Origin: Sphaerotilus mobilis
GTDB lineage: Bacteria; Pseudomonadota; Gammaproteobacteria; Burkholderiales; Burkholderiaceae_C
Length of the DNA stretch: 64,000 bases
Direction: 5' to 3'
NCBI RefSeq assembly: GCF_004216565.1
Contig: NZ_SGWV01000008.1
Coordinates: 1 to 64,000, forward strand
The position numbers and the translations under genes were made by a program. Shown here one piece after another: positions 7,560 to 17,152 of this stretch (the first letter of the stretch is position 1; each line of letters starts with the position of its first letter). The notes under the pieces were generated by a model that worked only from the letters and a program-made list of their open reading frames with translations, had not been told where the DNA came from and made no database searches.

Positions 7560-9800
7560 ATGCGGGGCTGGCCGCTGGTCCTGTTGCTGACCCTGTTGGC
7601 GGGGCTCGGCGGCTGCGGCAACAGCCCCTATCCGCCCGGCGCGGCCGAGGCCAACACGCTCTACACCGCCTTCACCGAACGCTCGCCGCGCCACCTCGAC
7701 CCGGTCGCGTCCTACTGGAACCAGGACACGCCCTACACCCACAGCATCTACGAGCCGCTGCTCGCCTACCACTACCTCAAGCGGCCGTACACGCTGATCC
7801 CGCGCCTGGCGCTGGCGGTGCCCGAGCCGGTGCTGAAGGATGCGCAAGGCCGCACGCTGCCGGCCGATGCGCCCGATGAGCGGGTGGCCGAGAGCGTCTA
7901 CGAGATCGCGATCCGGCCGGGCGTGCGCTACCAGCCGCACCCGGCCTTCGCGCGTGATGCACAGGGGCGTTGGCGCTACCACGGCGCGCATGCAGAACGG
8001 CTGGCCGACGAGCCCGACGCGCCGCTGGCCTTCCCGCATCTGGACACGCGCGAACTGGTCGCCGCCGACTTCGTGCTGGCCTTCCAGCGCCACGCCACGC
8101 CGCGCCTGCCCGCGCCGATCTACAGCCTGCTGGCCGAGCATGTGGTGGGCATGGCCGACTACGCCGCCCAGGTCCGCGCCGAAGATCAGCGCCTGCGCGC
8201 CGGCCTGAGCGCCGACGCGCCCGACCTGCCGTGGCTGGACTTCCGCCGCTGGCCGCTGGCGGGCGTGACGGCGCCCGACGCGCACACCCTGCGCATCCGC
8301 CTGAAGGGCCGCTACCCGGCCTTCCGCTACTGGCTGGCGACGACCTTTGTCGCGCCGGTGCCGTGGGAGGTCGAGGCCTTCCACGCCGAGCCCGGCCGCG
8401 CCCGCCGAGGTCTGACGCTGGACCGCTGGCCGGTCGGCACGGGGCCCTACATGCTGGCGGTCTACGAACAGGACCGCCGCCATGTGCTGGTGCGCAACCC
8501 CCACTTCCGCCACGAGACCTATCCCTGCGAGGGCATGCCCGGCGATGCCGAACGCGGCCTGCTGGCCGATTGCGGCCAGCCCTTGCCCTTCATCGACCGT
8601 GTGGAGTTCCGCATCGAGCGCGAGGCCGCCACGCTCAAGACCAAGTTCCTGCAGGGCTGGCTGGATGCGCCCGAGGTCGAACGCACCGACCGCGGCTCGG
8701 ACTACGCGCTGGACATGCGCGACGACGACGCGACCCGCGAGCGCCTGAGCGAACGTGGCCTGCAATTGCCCGAGGCCGACGACCTGGTCATCTGGTACCT
8801 GGGCTTCAACATGCTCGACCCCATCGTTGGCCAGGGCGACACACCCGAGCGTCAGCGCCGCAACCGGGCCCTGCGCCAGGCGGTGGCGATCGCGCTGGAC
8901 TGGGGCGAACACGCCCGCATCTTCCCGGCCAAGGGTGGGCGCGAGGCCATGGGGCCCTTGCCGGCTGGCATCGCCGGTTCGCGGCTGGGCACACGCGAGG
9001 GCGTCAACCCGGTGACACACCGCTGGGTCGACGCGCCGGCCGAGCCCGGCGGCGGCCATGCCGTACGCCGCAGCCTGGACGAGGCCCGGGCGCTTTTGCG
9101 CGAAGCCGGCTACCCGGACGGGCGCGATGCGGCGAACGGCCAGCCGCTGGTCCTGCACCTCGACTTCTACCGCGCGATGACGCCCGAGCTGCGCGCCGAG
9201 ATCGCCTGGCTGACCGGCCGCTTCGCCGCCATCGGCATCACGCTGGACCTGCGTGCGACCGACAACAACCAGTTCCAGGACAAGGTGCGCAAGGGCCGTC
9301 ACCAGCTCTATTTCTCCGGCTGGGGCGCGGACTATCCGGATGCCGAGAACTTCCTCTTCCTGCTGCATGGCCCGAACGGCAAGAGCCGCAGCGACGGCGA
9401 GAACCTGTCGAACTACGCCGATGCGGACCATGACGCGCTGTTCCGCCGCATCCAGCTGCTGCCGGACGGCCCGACGCGGCAGGCGCTGATCGACCAGGCG
9501 GTCGCCATCCTCCAGCGCGACACGCCCTGGGCCTGGGGCTATGTCTCGCCCGGCCGGGCGGCCTGGCAGCCGTGGGTGCGCAACGCGGGCGTGCCGGTGC
9601 TGACCAAGGACCAGCTGCGCTACCTGCGGCTGGACACGGCGCAGCGCGCCCGCCTGCTGGCGCAGTGGAATGCGCCGCGCTGGCAGGTGCCGCTGGCGGT
9701 CCTGGCGCTGTCGCTGGCGGGGGCCGTGCTGCTGTGGCGGCGCCTGTTGCGGCGCCGCGCGATGGCGTCCGGCCGTGACCCGAGGAGGCTCAGGCCATGA
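7560..9800 (+). CDS. Peptide ABC transporter substrate-binding lipoprotein with C-terminal membrane helix
   Basis: Family 5 extracellular solute-binding protein (746 residues) of an oligopeptide importer. The N-terminus is a lipoprotein signal (hydrophobic run then LAGLGGC), so the mature protein should be acylated at that cysteine. The body has the family's LYTAFTERSPRHLDPV start, a PVGTGPYML segment and the late YFSGWGADYPDAENF. Unusually, the last 45 residues hold a further membrane helix (VPLAVLALSLAGAVLLW) followed by an Arg-rich tail. GTG 7557 is an alternative start. It overlaps the next gene (9797) by four bases in an ATGA arrangement. Confidence 0.88.
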   Translation: MRGWPLVLLLTLLAGLGGCGNSPYPPGAAEANTLYTAFTERSPRHLDPVASYWNQDTPYTHSIYEPLLAYHYLKRPYTLIPRLALAVPEPVLKDAQGRTLPADAPDERVAESVYEIAIRPGVRYQPHPAFARDAQGRWRYHGAHAERLADEPDAPLAFPHLDTRELVAADFVLAFQRHATPRLPAPIYSLLAEHVVGMADYAAQVRAEDQRLRAGLSADAPDLPWLDFRRWPLAGVTAPDAHTLRIRLKGRYPAFRYWLATTFVAPVPWEVEAFHAEPGRARRGLTLDRWPVGTGPYMLAVYEQDRRHVLVRNPHFRHETYPCEGMPGDAERGLLADCGQPLPFIDRVEFRIEREAATLKTKFLQGWLDAPEVERTDRGSDYALDMRDDDATRERLSERGLQLPEADDLVIWYLGFNMLDPIVGQGDTPERQRRNRALRQAVAIALDWGEHARIFPAKGGREAMGPLPAGIAGSRLGTREGVNPVTHRWVDAPAEPGGGHAVRRSLDEARALLREAGYPDGRDAANGQPLVLHLDFYRAMTPELRAEIAWLTGRFAAIGITLDLRATDNNQFQDKVRKGRHQLYFSGWGADYPDAENFLFLLHGPNGKSRSDGENLSNYADADHDALFRRIQLLPDGPTRQALIDQAVAILQRDTPWAWGYVSPGRAAWQPWVRNAGVPVLTKDQLRYLRLDTAQRARLLAQWNAPRWQVPLAVLALSLAGAVLLWRRLLRRRAMASGRDPRRLRP

Positions 9801-10813
9801 GCCTGCGCCCGATGCTGGCTTTCCTGTTCCGGCGCTTGCGTGACGCTGCGCTGGTCCTGGTGGGCGTGCATGTGCTGACCTTCTTGCTGTTCTTCGGTGT
9901 CAACACGCCCGATGACATGGCGCGGCTGGCACTGGGCGGCAAGCGCGTCACGGCCGAACAGGTCACGCACTGGAAACGCGAACGTGGCTATGACCGGCCC
10001 TTGCTCTGGAATGGCGATGAACACGGGGCTGCCGCGCTGACGCAGACCATCTTCTGGCAGCGCAGCGCCTCCTTGCTGCAGCTGGACTTCGGCCGCGCCG
10101 ACAGCGAGAGCGGCGGCGACATCGGCCGCGAGGTCGCCCGCCGCATGGCGGTCAGCGTGCAACTCGCCTTGCCGCTGTTTGTGCTGCAGGGGCTGGCCAG
10201 CCTGCTGATCGCGCTGGCGCTGGTTGCCGTGCGCGGCAGTGCGCTGGAGCGCTGGGGCGGGGCGCTGACCTTGCTGATGCTGTCGGTCTCCAGCCTGTTC
10301 TACATCGTCGCCGGGCAGGCGCTGTTCTCGCACCTGCTGCGGCTGGCACCCGTCTCGGGCTGGGCGGACGGCTGGGCGTCCTGGCGCTTCCTGGCCCTGC
10401 CGCTCGGTCTGGCGCTGCTGACCCGTCTGGCTGGCGATGTGCGGCTCTACCGCGCGATGCTGCTGGAAGAGGCCGGCAAGCCGCATGTGCGCGCCGCCCG
10501 CGCCCGGGGCCTGGGCGAGTCCGCCGTGCTGGGCCGACATGTGCTGCGCAACGCGGCCGTGCCGGTGCTGACCAGCGCCGGCCTGGTGCTGCCGCAGGTC
10601 TTCCTGGGCAGCCTGGTCTTCGAGAGCTTCTTCGGCCTGCCGGGCCTGGGCGCCTATGCGATCGAGGCGATCGCGGCGCAGGACTTCGCGGTCGTGCGGA
10701 CCATGGTCGTGCTCGGCGCGGCGCTGTACGTGGCCGCCATGCTGCTGGTCGACGCCGCGCTGTGGTGGGCCGATCCACGCATCCGCCTGGCGGGCACGGA
10801 GGCGGGCCGATGA
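9797..10813 (+). CDS. Peptide ABC transporter permease (DppB/OppB type)
   Basis: First inner-membrane permease of the importer, 338 residues with about six helices. The N-terminal FRRLRDAALVLVGVHVLTFLLF segment is typical of the OppB/DppB branch. The cytoplasmic EAA loop for ATPase contact is KPHVRAARARGLGESAVLGRHVLRN. The C-terminal VFESFFGLPGLGAYAIEAI is characteristic of the family. A GAGGAGG-like ribosome site is 11 bases before ATG 9797. The start overlaps the preceding stop, and the end overlaps the next start at 10810. Confidence 0.92.
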   Translation: MSLRPMLAFLFRRLRDAALVLVGVHVLTFLLFFGVNTPDDMARLALGGKRVTAEQVTHWKRERGYDRPLLWNGDEHGAAALTQTIFWQRSASLLQLDFGRADSESGGDIGREVARRMAVSVQLALPLFVLQGLASLLIALALVAVRGSALERWGGALTLLMLSVSSLFYIVAGQALFSHLLRLAPVSGWADGWASWRFLALPLGLALLTRLAGDVRLYRAMLLEEAGKPHVRAARARGLGESAVLGRHVLRNAAVPVLTSAGLVLPQVFLGSLVFESFFGLPGLGAYAIEAIAAQDFAVVRTMVVLGAALYVAAMLLVDAALWWADPRIRLAGTEAGR

Positions 10814-12216
10814 ACACGCTGGACGCGCCGATCTGGATTGTGCTGGCGCAGGCCCGGCCGGTGCTGCTGTGGACCGACCTGCTGCTCTGGGCCTTGTTGA
10901 TCGGCGGCGTGCTGGTCGCCGGGCGGCTGCGGCGCGATCCCTTGCAGCGGCGGGCCTGGCGGCGCGTGCTGGCCACGCCGGGCGCGCCCGCAGCGCTGGT
11001 CGTGCTGGCGGCGATGGGCACGCTGGCGATGCTCGACAGCGTGCACTTCCGACGCGCCTTGCCCTCGGCCGCCGGTGCGCCGACGGTGCAGGCCACGCAG
11101 ACCGAATCGCTGCTGGACCTGCTGCTGGCCCGGCCGCTGGCGATGCGCGAATCGGGCTATTCCCATCCGCTGGACGCCTGGACGCTGACCCGCGAAAGCG
11201 TCGTGCGCCACGGCGTGGTGACGCGCGAGCCGCAGCGCCTGGCGCATGGCGGCGCGCATCTGATCGACCCGGCGGCCGAGCGGGGGCGCGATCTCGTCGT
11301 GCGTGGCGTGTCGGGCGGCCTGACCGGCCTGCTGCTCGCGCTGGCCGGGATCACCGCCGTGTCGCGCCAACGCCCGGACCGGCTGCGCGGCCCCGCCCGC
11401 GAGGCCGCCATCGCCGTCGCCGTGCTGGCCACGCTGGCCGGCAGCGTCGTGGCCTGGGCGGGCGCCTGGCATGTGCTGGGCACCGACCGCATCGGGCAGG
11501 ACGTGCTGGTGCAGGCGCTCAAGAGCGTGCGCACCGCCCTCGTGATCGGCCTGCTGGCGAGCCTTGCCACCGTGCCGCCGGCCCTCGCGCTGGGTCTGCT
11601 GGCGGGCTGGTATCGCGGCGCGGTGGATGCGGCGGTGCAGGGCGTGACCGCCGTGCTGGCCGCCATCCCCAACGTGCTGCTGATCGCGGCCGGCGTGCTG
11701 CTGGCGCAGGCGGCCATCGATGCGCGGCCGCAGGCGTTTGCCTCGGCGCTGGAACGGGCCGATGCCAAGCTGCTGCTGCTGTGTCTGATCCTCGGCCTGG
11801 GTGGCTGGGCGGGCCTGTGCCGGCTGGTGCGGGCCGAAACGCTGCGGCTGCGCTCGCTGGACTTCATCCGCGCCGCGCGGGGCTCGGGGCTGTCGGACGC
11901 CCGCATCGTCTGGCGCCACCTCGCTCCCCACGTCGCCCATCTGGTGCTGATCCAGGCGGCGCTGGACCTGTCCATGCTGGTGCTCTACGAGGCCGTGCTG
12001 ACCTATGTCGGCGTCGGCGTCGACCCGGCGCTGCAGAGCTTCGGCAGCATGATCAACCTGGCCCGCAGCGAGCTGCTGCGCGAGCCGGTCGTCTACGGCT
12101 CGGTCGGCGCGGCCTTTGTCTTCATGGTCGTGCTGGTGCTGGCGCTGAACGTGCTGGCCGACGCGATCCGGCTCGCCTTCGACCCCCGCGCGGCGCTCGG
12201 CGGGGGGCGTCCATGA
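10810..12216 (+). CDS. Peptide ABC transporter permease (DppC/OppC type)
   Basis: Second permease of the same importer, 468 residues from ATG 10810 (ATGA overlap with the first permease). It is longer than typical OppC proteins (about 300). The extra length is an N-terminal part with two helices and a large soluble segment containing the AMRESGYSHPLDAWTL stretch, before the usual core starting GTDRIGQDVLVQAL. The EAA loop is SLDFIRAARGSGLSDARIVWRH. The C-terminal YVGVGVDPALQSFGSMIN is family-typical. The N-terminal extension is reminiscent of the YejE-like branch. Confidence 0.9.
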   Translation: MNTLDAPIWIVLAQARPVLLWTDLLLWALLIGGVLVAGRLRRDPLQRRAWRRVLATPGAPAALVVLAAMGTLAMLDSVHFRRALPSAAGAPTVQATQTESLLDLLLARPLAMRESGYSHPLDAWTLTRESVVRHGVVTREPQRLAHGGAHLIDPAAERGRDLVVRGVSGGLTGLLLALAGITAVSRQRPDRLRGPAREAAIAVAVLATLAGSVVAWAGAWHVLGTDRIGQDVLVQALKSVRTALVIGLLASLATVPPALALGLLAGWYRGAVDAAVQGVTAVLAAIPNVLLIAAGVLLAQAAIDARPQAFASALERADAKLLLLCLILGLGGWAGLCRLVRAETLRLRSLDFIRAARGSGLSDARIVWRHLAPHVAHLVLIQAALDLSMLVLYEAVLTYVGVGVDPALQSFGSMINLARSELLREPVVYGSVGAAFVFMVVLVLALNVLADAIRLAFDPRAALGGGRP

Positions 12217-13874
12217 GCAGGGCCTTGCTCGACATCGACGAGCTGTGTGTCGACCTGCAGGACGACGAGCTGGGCACACGCCGCGTCCTGCACGGCCTGA
12301 CGCTGGCATGGCGACGCGGCGAGACGGTCGCGCTGGTCGGGCCGTCCGGCAGCGGCAAGAGCCTGACGGCGGCGGCGATCCTGCGGCTCCTGCCGGACAA
12401 CGCCTGGATCGCATCCGGCGACGTGCGGCTGGCCGCCCGGGCCGGTCAACACGTCGAGCCGCAGAACCTGCCCGACCTGGGCGAGGCCGAGCTGCGAGCG
12501 GTGCGCGGCGCTCGCATCGGCATCGTCTTCCAGGACCCGGGCGCCAGCCTCAACCCGGTGCTGACCATCGGCCGCCAGTTGCAGGAGTCGCTGCAGGCCC
12601 ATACGCTGCTGCGCGGTGCGGCGGCCCGGGACAAGGCCTTGCGCTGGCTGGCCGAGGTGGGCCTGCCGGCGTCGGCGCTGGACCGCCACGCCTTCGAGCT
12701 GTCCGGCGGCCAGCAGCAACGCGCCATGCTGGCCATCGCGCTGGCCGGCGAGCCCGATCTGCTGATTGCCGACGAGGCCACGTCCGCGCTGGATGTGGTG
12801 ACCCAGGCCCAGGTGCTGGACCTGATCGACCGCCTGCAAGCCGAACGCCGGCTCGGCCTGCTGCTGATCACGCACGACCTGGCGGTGGCCGCCGCCCGCG
12901 CCGACCGCATCGCGCTGCTGGACCAAGGGCGGCTGGTGGCGGTCGGACCGCCCACCTTGCTGCTGGGTCGTGACGGCGCACCCGCCTTGCCACTGCTGCG
13001 CGAGCTGCTCGACGCGGTGCCAGGTGGGGCAGGCTGGGGCGCCGAACGGACGCACGGTCCGTCGTCCGCAGACCCGCCCGTGCTCCGGGTCGAAAACCTT
13101 CGCGTTGACTACCCCGGCAGGCGGCGCTGGGGCGTGGCGCGGGGTGGGCAGGTGGCGGTCGACGGCATCGGCTTCTCGGTCGCGGCCGGGCGCACGCTGG
13201 CGCTGGTGGGGGCCAGCGGCTGCGGCAAGTCCAGCGTCGCGCTGGCGCTGGCCCGGTTGCTGCCCGAGGACGCGGTGGCGAGCGGCTCGGTGCGGCTGGG
13301 CGAGACGGCGCTGTTGCCGCTCGCCGGCCGGGCCTTGCGCGCGGCCCGCCGCGACATCCAGCTGGTCTTCCAGGATCCGCTCGCCTCGCTGGACCCGCGC
13401 CAGCGTGTCGGCGACATGCTGGCCGAGACGCTGGCCTCGCTGCGGCCGGAGTGGGACGTGGCCCGCCGCGCCGCGCGCATCGCCCACCTGATCGAGCAGG
13501 TCGGCCTCGCCGGGCTGGACCTGGGCCGTCACCCGCATGCCTATTCGGGCGGCCAACGCCAGCGTCTGGCCTTCGCCCGTGCGCTGGCCTGCGAGCCGCG
13601 TGTGCTGATCTGCGACGAGCCGACCTCGGCGCTGGACCTGATCACGCAGGCTCAGGTGCTGAGCCTGCTGGCCCGGTTGCAGCGCGACACGGGCGTGGCG
13701 CTGGTCTTCATCACCCACCACCTGGCGCTGGTCGAGGCCATCGCCGACGAGGTCGCGGTGATGGACGCCGGCCGGATCGTCGAATCCGGCCCGGTCGCGC
13801 AGGTCCTCAACCCGGTGCAGGGCCAGCGCCATGCCGTGACGCGGGCACTGTGGGCGGCCTTGCCGCGGCTGTGA
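12213..13874 (+). CDS. Peptide ABC transporter ATPase, two fused nucleotide-binding domains
   Basis: A 553-residue protein with two complete ABC ATPase domains, as in YejF-type proteins. The first has Walker A GPSGSGKS, signature LSGGQQQRAM and Walker B LLIADEATSALD. The second has Walker A GASGCGKS, signature YSGGQRQRLAF and Walker B VLICDEPTSALD, with H-loop ITHH. ATG 12213 overlaps the permease stop. One fused ATPase serving two permeases completes the importer. The stop at 13872-13874 directly abuts the stop of the convergent permease gene, leaving no room for a separate terminator. Confidence 0.93.
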   Translation: MSRALLDIDELCVDLQDDELGTRRVLHGLTLAWRRGETVALVGPSGSGKSLTAAAILRLLPDNAWIASGDVRLAARAGQHVEPQNLPDLGEAELRAVRGARIGIVFQDPGASLNPVLTIGRQLQESLQAHTLLRGAAARDKALRWLAEVGLPASALDRHAFELSGGQQQRAMLAIALAGEPDLLIADEATSALDVVTQAQVLDLIDRLQAERRLGLLLITHDLAVAAARADRIALLDQGRLVAVGPPTLLLGRDGAPALPLLRELLDAVPGGAGWGAERTHGPSSADPPVLRVENLRVDYPGRRRWGVARGGQVAVDGIGFSVAAGRTLALVGASGCGKSSVALALARLLPEDAVASGSVRLGETALLPLAGRALRAARRDIQLVFQDPLASLDPRQRVGDMLAETLASLRPEWDVARRAARIAHLIEQVGLAGLDLGRHPHAYSGGQRQRLAFARALACEPRVLICDEPTSALDLITQAQVLSLLARLQRDTGVALVFITHHLALVEAIADEVAVMDAGRIVESGPVAQVLNPVQGQRHAVTRALWAALPRL

Positions 13875-15098
13875 TCAGGCCAACGAGGCCAGCCAGGCGG
13901 CGCAGATCGCCATCGACCCCAGCGTCACCGGCACGCCGACCCGGGCGTGGGTGCGCCAGTCGAGGGTCACGCCCCGGCGCTGGGCGGCGTCGACCACGAT
14001 GATGTTGGCGATGCTGCCAACGATCAGCAGGTTGCCGGCCAGGGTGCTGACCAGCGTCAGCGTCAGCCCTGCCAGCGCATGTGTCGCATGGGGCAGCAGC
14101 AGCATCACGGCGGGCACGTTGGAGACCAGGTTGGACAGGCCGAAGGTGGTCAGCGCCAGTGGCGCTGGATCACCGAGTGCGATGCCGGCTTGCGCCAGCG
14201 CGTCGACCGCCTGCTGCGGCAGGCCGGTGGCCGCGAAGGCGTGATTGACGATGAACAAGCCGATGAAGAGCAGCAGCAGCTCGTGGTCGACCAGGCCCAG
14301 CATGTCGCGCGAGTGCAGCTTGCGGCTGAGCAGCAGCAGGCCGGCGCCGGTCAGTGCGACGACTTCGCGCGGCCAGTCGGTCAGCAAGAAGCAGGCGACG
14401 ATGCCCAACGCCACCGCCAGGCCCTTGGCGGTCTGCCAGCGGTCGAGCATGATCTCGGGCGCCTGCGCAGAGGCCTCGACCGGACCCAGCCAGCGGCCAC
14501 GGAACAGTCGCGCCACGATCGCCCAGGTCAGCGCCAGGGCCAGCAGCACCGGCAGTGCGGCGTCGCGCAGGTGGCGGGCGAAGTCGAGCTTCAGGGTCTC
14601 GCCGATCAGCATGTTCTGCGGGTTGCCGATCAGCGTCGCGGCCGAGCCGATGTTGGACGCGCAGGCCAGCGCCAGCAGCAGCGGCAGCGGGTTCAGGCCG
14701 CGTCGCCGGGCGGCGTCGACCAGCACCGGCGCGACGGCCAGGCAGACGATGTCGTTGCTGAACACCGCCGACAGGACGGCACTGACCGCGATCAGCGCGG
14801 CCAACAGCGCCTGGGGCGGCAAGGGCAGGGCGGCCAGTGCCCGCGTCGCCCAGTCGTAGAAGCCGCCCAGTCGCATCTGGGCCGACACGACCATGAAGGC
14901 GAACAGCAGGATCACCGTGGGGATGTGCACGGCTTGCGCGGCTTCTTGCATCGACACGGCATCCAGGCCGATCAGCGCGATGGCGCCGAGCAGCGCGACG
15001 CCGGTGCGGTCGAGCTGCAGCAAGGGCAGTCCGCCCAGGATCATGCCCAGATAGACCAGCGAGAAGATGAGGACCACGAGGTCCTGGGTCGGCGTCAT
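13875..15098 (-). CDS. Anion permease, ArsB/NhaD-SLC13 (IT superfamily)
   Basis: A 407-residue membrane protein with about 11 helices. The repeated landmarks of the ion transporter superfamily are visible: FSNDIVCLAVAPVL with SNIGSAATLIGNPQN in the first half, and GLSNLVSNVPAVMLLLP with GSIANIIVVDAAQ in the second. These correspond to the paired helical-hairpin substrate sites of SLC13, CitM and ArsB transporters. The substrate cannot be read from sequence; dicarboxylates, sulfate, arsenite and Na+/H+ exchange all occur in the superfamily. It is a single-gene unit convergent with the peptide importer. Confidence 0.8.
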   Translation of the reverse strand: MTPTQDLVVLIFSLVYLGMILGGLPLLQLDRTGVALLGAIALIGLDAVSMQEAAQAVHIPTVILLFAFMVVSAQMRLGGFYDWATRALAALPLPPQALLAALIAVSAVLSAVFSNDIVCLAVAPVLVDAARRRGLNPLPLLLALACASNIGSAATLIGNPQNMLIGETLKLDFARHLRDAALPVLLALALTWAIVARLFRGRWLGPVEASAQAPEIMLDRWQTAKGLAVALGIVACFLLTDWPREVVALTGAGLLLLSRKLHSRDMLGLVDHELLLLFIGLFIVNHAFAATGLPQQAVDALAQAGIALGDPAPLALTTFGLSNLVSNVPAVMLLLPHATHALAGLTLTLVSTLAGNLLIVGSIANIIVVDAAQRRGVTLDWRTHARVGVPVTLGSMAICAAWLASLA

Positions 15099-15116
15099 GG
15101 CGGACTTCCAGAAACA

Positions 15117-15142
15117 GCAAGACCGGCCGGAGCCGGTCTTGC
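15117..15142 (-). terminator. Hairpin terminator after the PhoH gene
   Basis: A 10-bp perfect stem (15117-15126 with 15133-15142) with a 6-base loop lies 20 bases past the stop of the minus-strand PhoH gene. On that strand it is followed by TGTTTCTGG, a weak T-tract. It probably ends PhoH transcription before the permease gene that begins at 15098. Confidence 0.55.
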
Positions 15143-15162
15143 GGGGGTGGGCGGCAGGCCCG

Positions 15163-16959
15163 TCAGAGCACGTCGGAGGCGAAGTCCGCCAGCCGCGAAC
15201 GCTCGCCGCGCGCCAGCGTGATGTGGCCGGCGTGCGGCCAGCCCTTGAAGCGGTCGACCGCGAAGGTCAGGCCCGACGAGCCTTCGGTCAGGTAGGGCGT
15301 GTCGATCTGCGCGAGGTTGCCTAGGCAGACGATCTTGGTGCCCGGACCGGCGCGCGTGACCAACGTCTTCATCTGCTTGGGCGTCAGGTTCTGGGCCTCA
15401 TCGATGATGACGAACTTGTTGAGGAAGGTCCGCCCGCGCATGAAGTTCAGGCTCTTGATCTTGATCTTGCTGCGCACCAGGTCGTTGGTGGCCGCACGAC
15501 CCCATTCGCCGGCGGCGCTGTCGCCCCGCGCCAGCACCTCGAGGTTGTCGTCGAGCGCGCCCATCCACGGCCCCATCTTTTCCTCCTCGTTGCCGGGCAG
15601 GAAGCCGATGTCCTCGCCGACCGGCACGGTCACGCGGGTGACGATGATCTCGGAGTAGCGCCGGTCGTCGAGCACCTGCGCCAGGCCCGAGGCCAGCGTC
15701 ATCAGCGTCTTGCCGGTGCCGGCGGTGCCGGTCAGCGTGATGAAGTCGCAGTCCGGGTCCAGCAGCAGGTTCAGCGCGAAGTTCTGCTCTCGGTTGCGGG
15801 CCATCACGCCCCAGACGCTGTGCTTGGCGTGGGTGTAGTCCTTGAGCGTCTTCAACACCGCCGACTTGCCGGTGATCTCGGTGACCTTGGCATAGAGCGC
15901 GGCATTGCCCGGGGTCTCGAGGTAGACGAACTGGTTGACCATCAGCGCGGGGACCAGCGGGCCGCTGATGCGGTAGTAGGTCGAGCCGCCTTGCTGCCAG
16001 CTCTCCATGGTCTTGCCGTGGCGCTCCCAGAAGTCCGACGGCAGGGCCATGACGCCGGTGTAGAGCAGGTCACCGTCTTCGAGGGTCTTGTCGTTGAAGT
16101 AGTCCTCTGCGGGCAGGCCGAGCGCACGCGCCTTGATGCGCATGTTGATGTCCTTGGACACCAGCACGACCTCGCGACCGGGCATGGCGTTGCGCAGGCT
16201 TTGCACCACGCCGAGGATCTGGTTGTCGGCCTTGCCCTGGGGCAGGCCGTCGGGCAGCTTGATGTCCAGGAAGGTGGTCTGGAAGTAGAGCTTGCCACCG
16301 GCCTCGCGGTGCCCGGTCTTGGCCAGCGAGATGCCGCTGGCGGCGTCGAGCTTGCCGTTGTCGTCCAGGCTGGCGGCCAGGGCGTCGAGTTCGCGGCTGA
16401 CCTGGCGCACGTTGCGCGAGACCTCGCTCATGCCCTTCTTGTGGCCGTCAAGCTCTTCGAGCGTGATCATCGGCAGGTAGATGTCGTGTTCCTCGAAGCG
16501 GAAGATCGACATCGGGTCATGCATCAGCACATTGGTGTCGAGCACGAACAGCTTGGCCGGCCCGGTGCCGCGCGGCTTGCGCGAGCGCGTCGCCACCGGG
16601 GTGGGCGCGGCGGGCTGGGCAGGCGGCTGGACCACGGCGGGCGAGCCGGCCTTGGCGGTCGCCGGTGCCTTCGCGGGACGCGCCACCTTGGCAACGGGCT
16701 GGGGCGGCGTCACCTCCGGTGTGGCGACGGCGGCCGGCGCCTTGGCCTTGCGGGACTTGAGCGCCACGGTCGTCACCGCCGGCACGGGCGGGATGGCCGC
16801 GAGGACGGGGCTGGTGGCGACCAACTCATCGACGTCGTCGACGAGGTCTTCCTGGACGGCCGGCGCGCTGCGCTTGGCGCTGCGGCCGAGGGCCGGCTTG
16901 TCGTACTTGGCGGGATCGAGGACAGCGCCGCGTTTGGCGGGAGGTTGAGGCAGAGGCAT
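15163..16959 (-). CDS. PIN domain-PhoH family ATPase (PhoH2 type)
   Basis: A 598-residue fusion of a PIN nuclease domain and a PhoH ATPase/helicase domain. After a low-complexity Ala/Pro/Lys N-terminus of about 130 residues, the PIN domain starts with KLFVLDTNVLMHDP. The PhoH domain has Walker A LTGTAGTGKT and Walker B FVIIDEAQN with the TPKQMKTLVTRAG segment. PhoH2 proteins are known to unwind and cleave RNA. The start MPLPQPP (ATG 16959) is chosen; the upstream frame overlaps the terminator of bcp. It is read from its own unit, after the bcp terminator. Confidence 0.92.
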   Translation of the reverse strand: MPLPQPPAKRGAVLDPAKYDKPALGRSAKRSAPAVQEDLVDDVDELVATSPVLAAIPPVPAVTTVALKSRKAKAPAAVATPEVTPPQPVAKVARPAKAPATAKAGSPAVVQPPAQPAAPTPVATRSRKPRGTGPAKLFVLDTNVLMHDPMSIFRFEEHDIYLPMITLEELDGHKKGMSEVSRNVRQVSRELDALAASLDDNGKLDAASGISLAKTGHREAGGKLYFQTTFLDIKLPDGLPQGKADNQILGVVQSLRNAMPGREVVLVSKDINMRIKARALGLPAEDYFNDKTLEDGDLLYTGVMALPSDFWERHGKTMESWQQGGSTYYRISGPLVPALMVNQFVYLETPGNAALYAKVTEITGKSAVLKTLKDYTHAKHSVWGVMARNREQNFALNLLLDPDCDFITLTGTAGTGKTLMTLASGLAQVLDDRRYSEIIVTRVTVPVGEDIGFLPGNEEEKMGPWMGALDDNLEVLARGDSAAGEWGRAATNDLVRSKIKIKSLNFMRGRTFLNKFVIIDEAQNLTPKQMKTLVTRAGPGTKIVCLGNLAQIDTPYLTEGSSGLTFAVDRFKGWPHAGHITLARGERSRLADFASDVL

Positions 16960-17027
16960 CGAGTTCAGGCTTCGCGGGCTGAGGACAGGCCACGTCGGCC
17001 GGCGGGACGGTCGGCGGTCGCGGCAAC

Positions 17028-17057
17028 AAAAAAGCCGCACAGCAAGCTGGGCGGCTT
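17028..17057 (-). terminator. Rho-independent terminator of bcp
   Basis: On the minus strand, AAGCCGC pairs with GCGGCTT across a 10-12 base loop, followed by an uninterrupted run of T residues (17033-17028). It lies about 100 bases past the bcp stop and before the PhoH start, so it separates the two transcripts. Confidence 0.8.
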
Positions 17058-17152
17058 CATCAGGGGGTGCGATCTGGTCGTCGCAGGCATGAATTCATTA
17101 TGCACGGGCGTCGTGGCGGCACTCGTGACCGCCTTCACGCCCTTGCAGGCGT

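Noticed and set aside
6273-9431. A 1052-codon open frame on the minus strand opposite ldcA and the peptide-binding protein
   Set aside because: It is a high-GC shadow of the plus-strand genes. Its product is rich in Arg, Gln, Ala and His with no domain, while the opposite strand encodes clear families.
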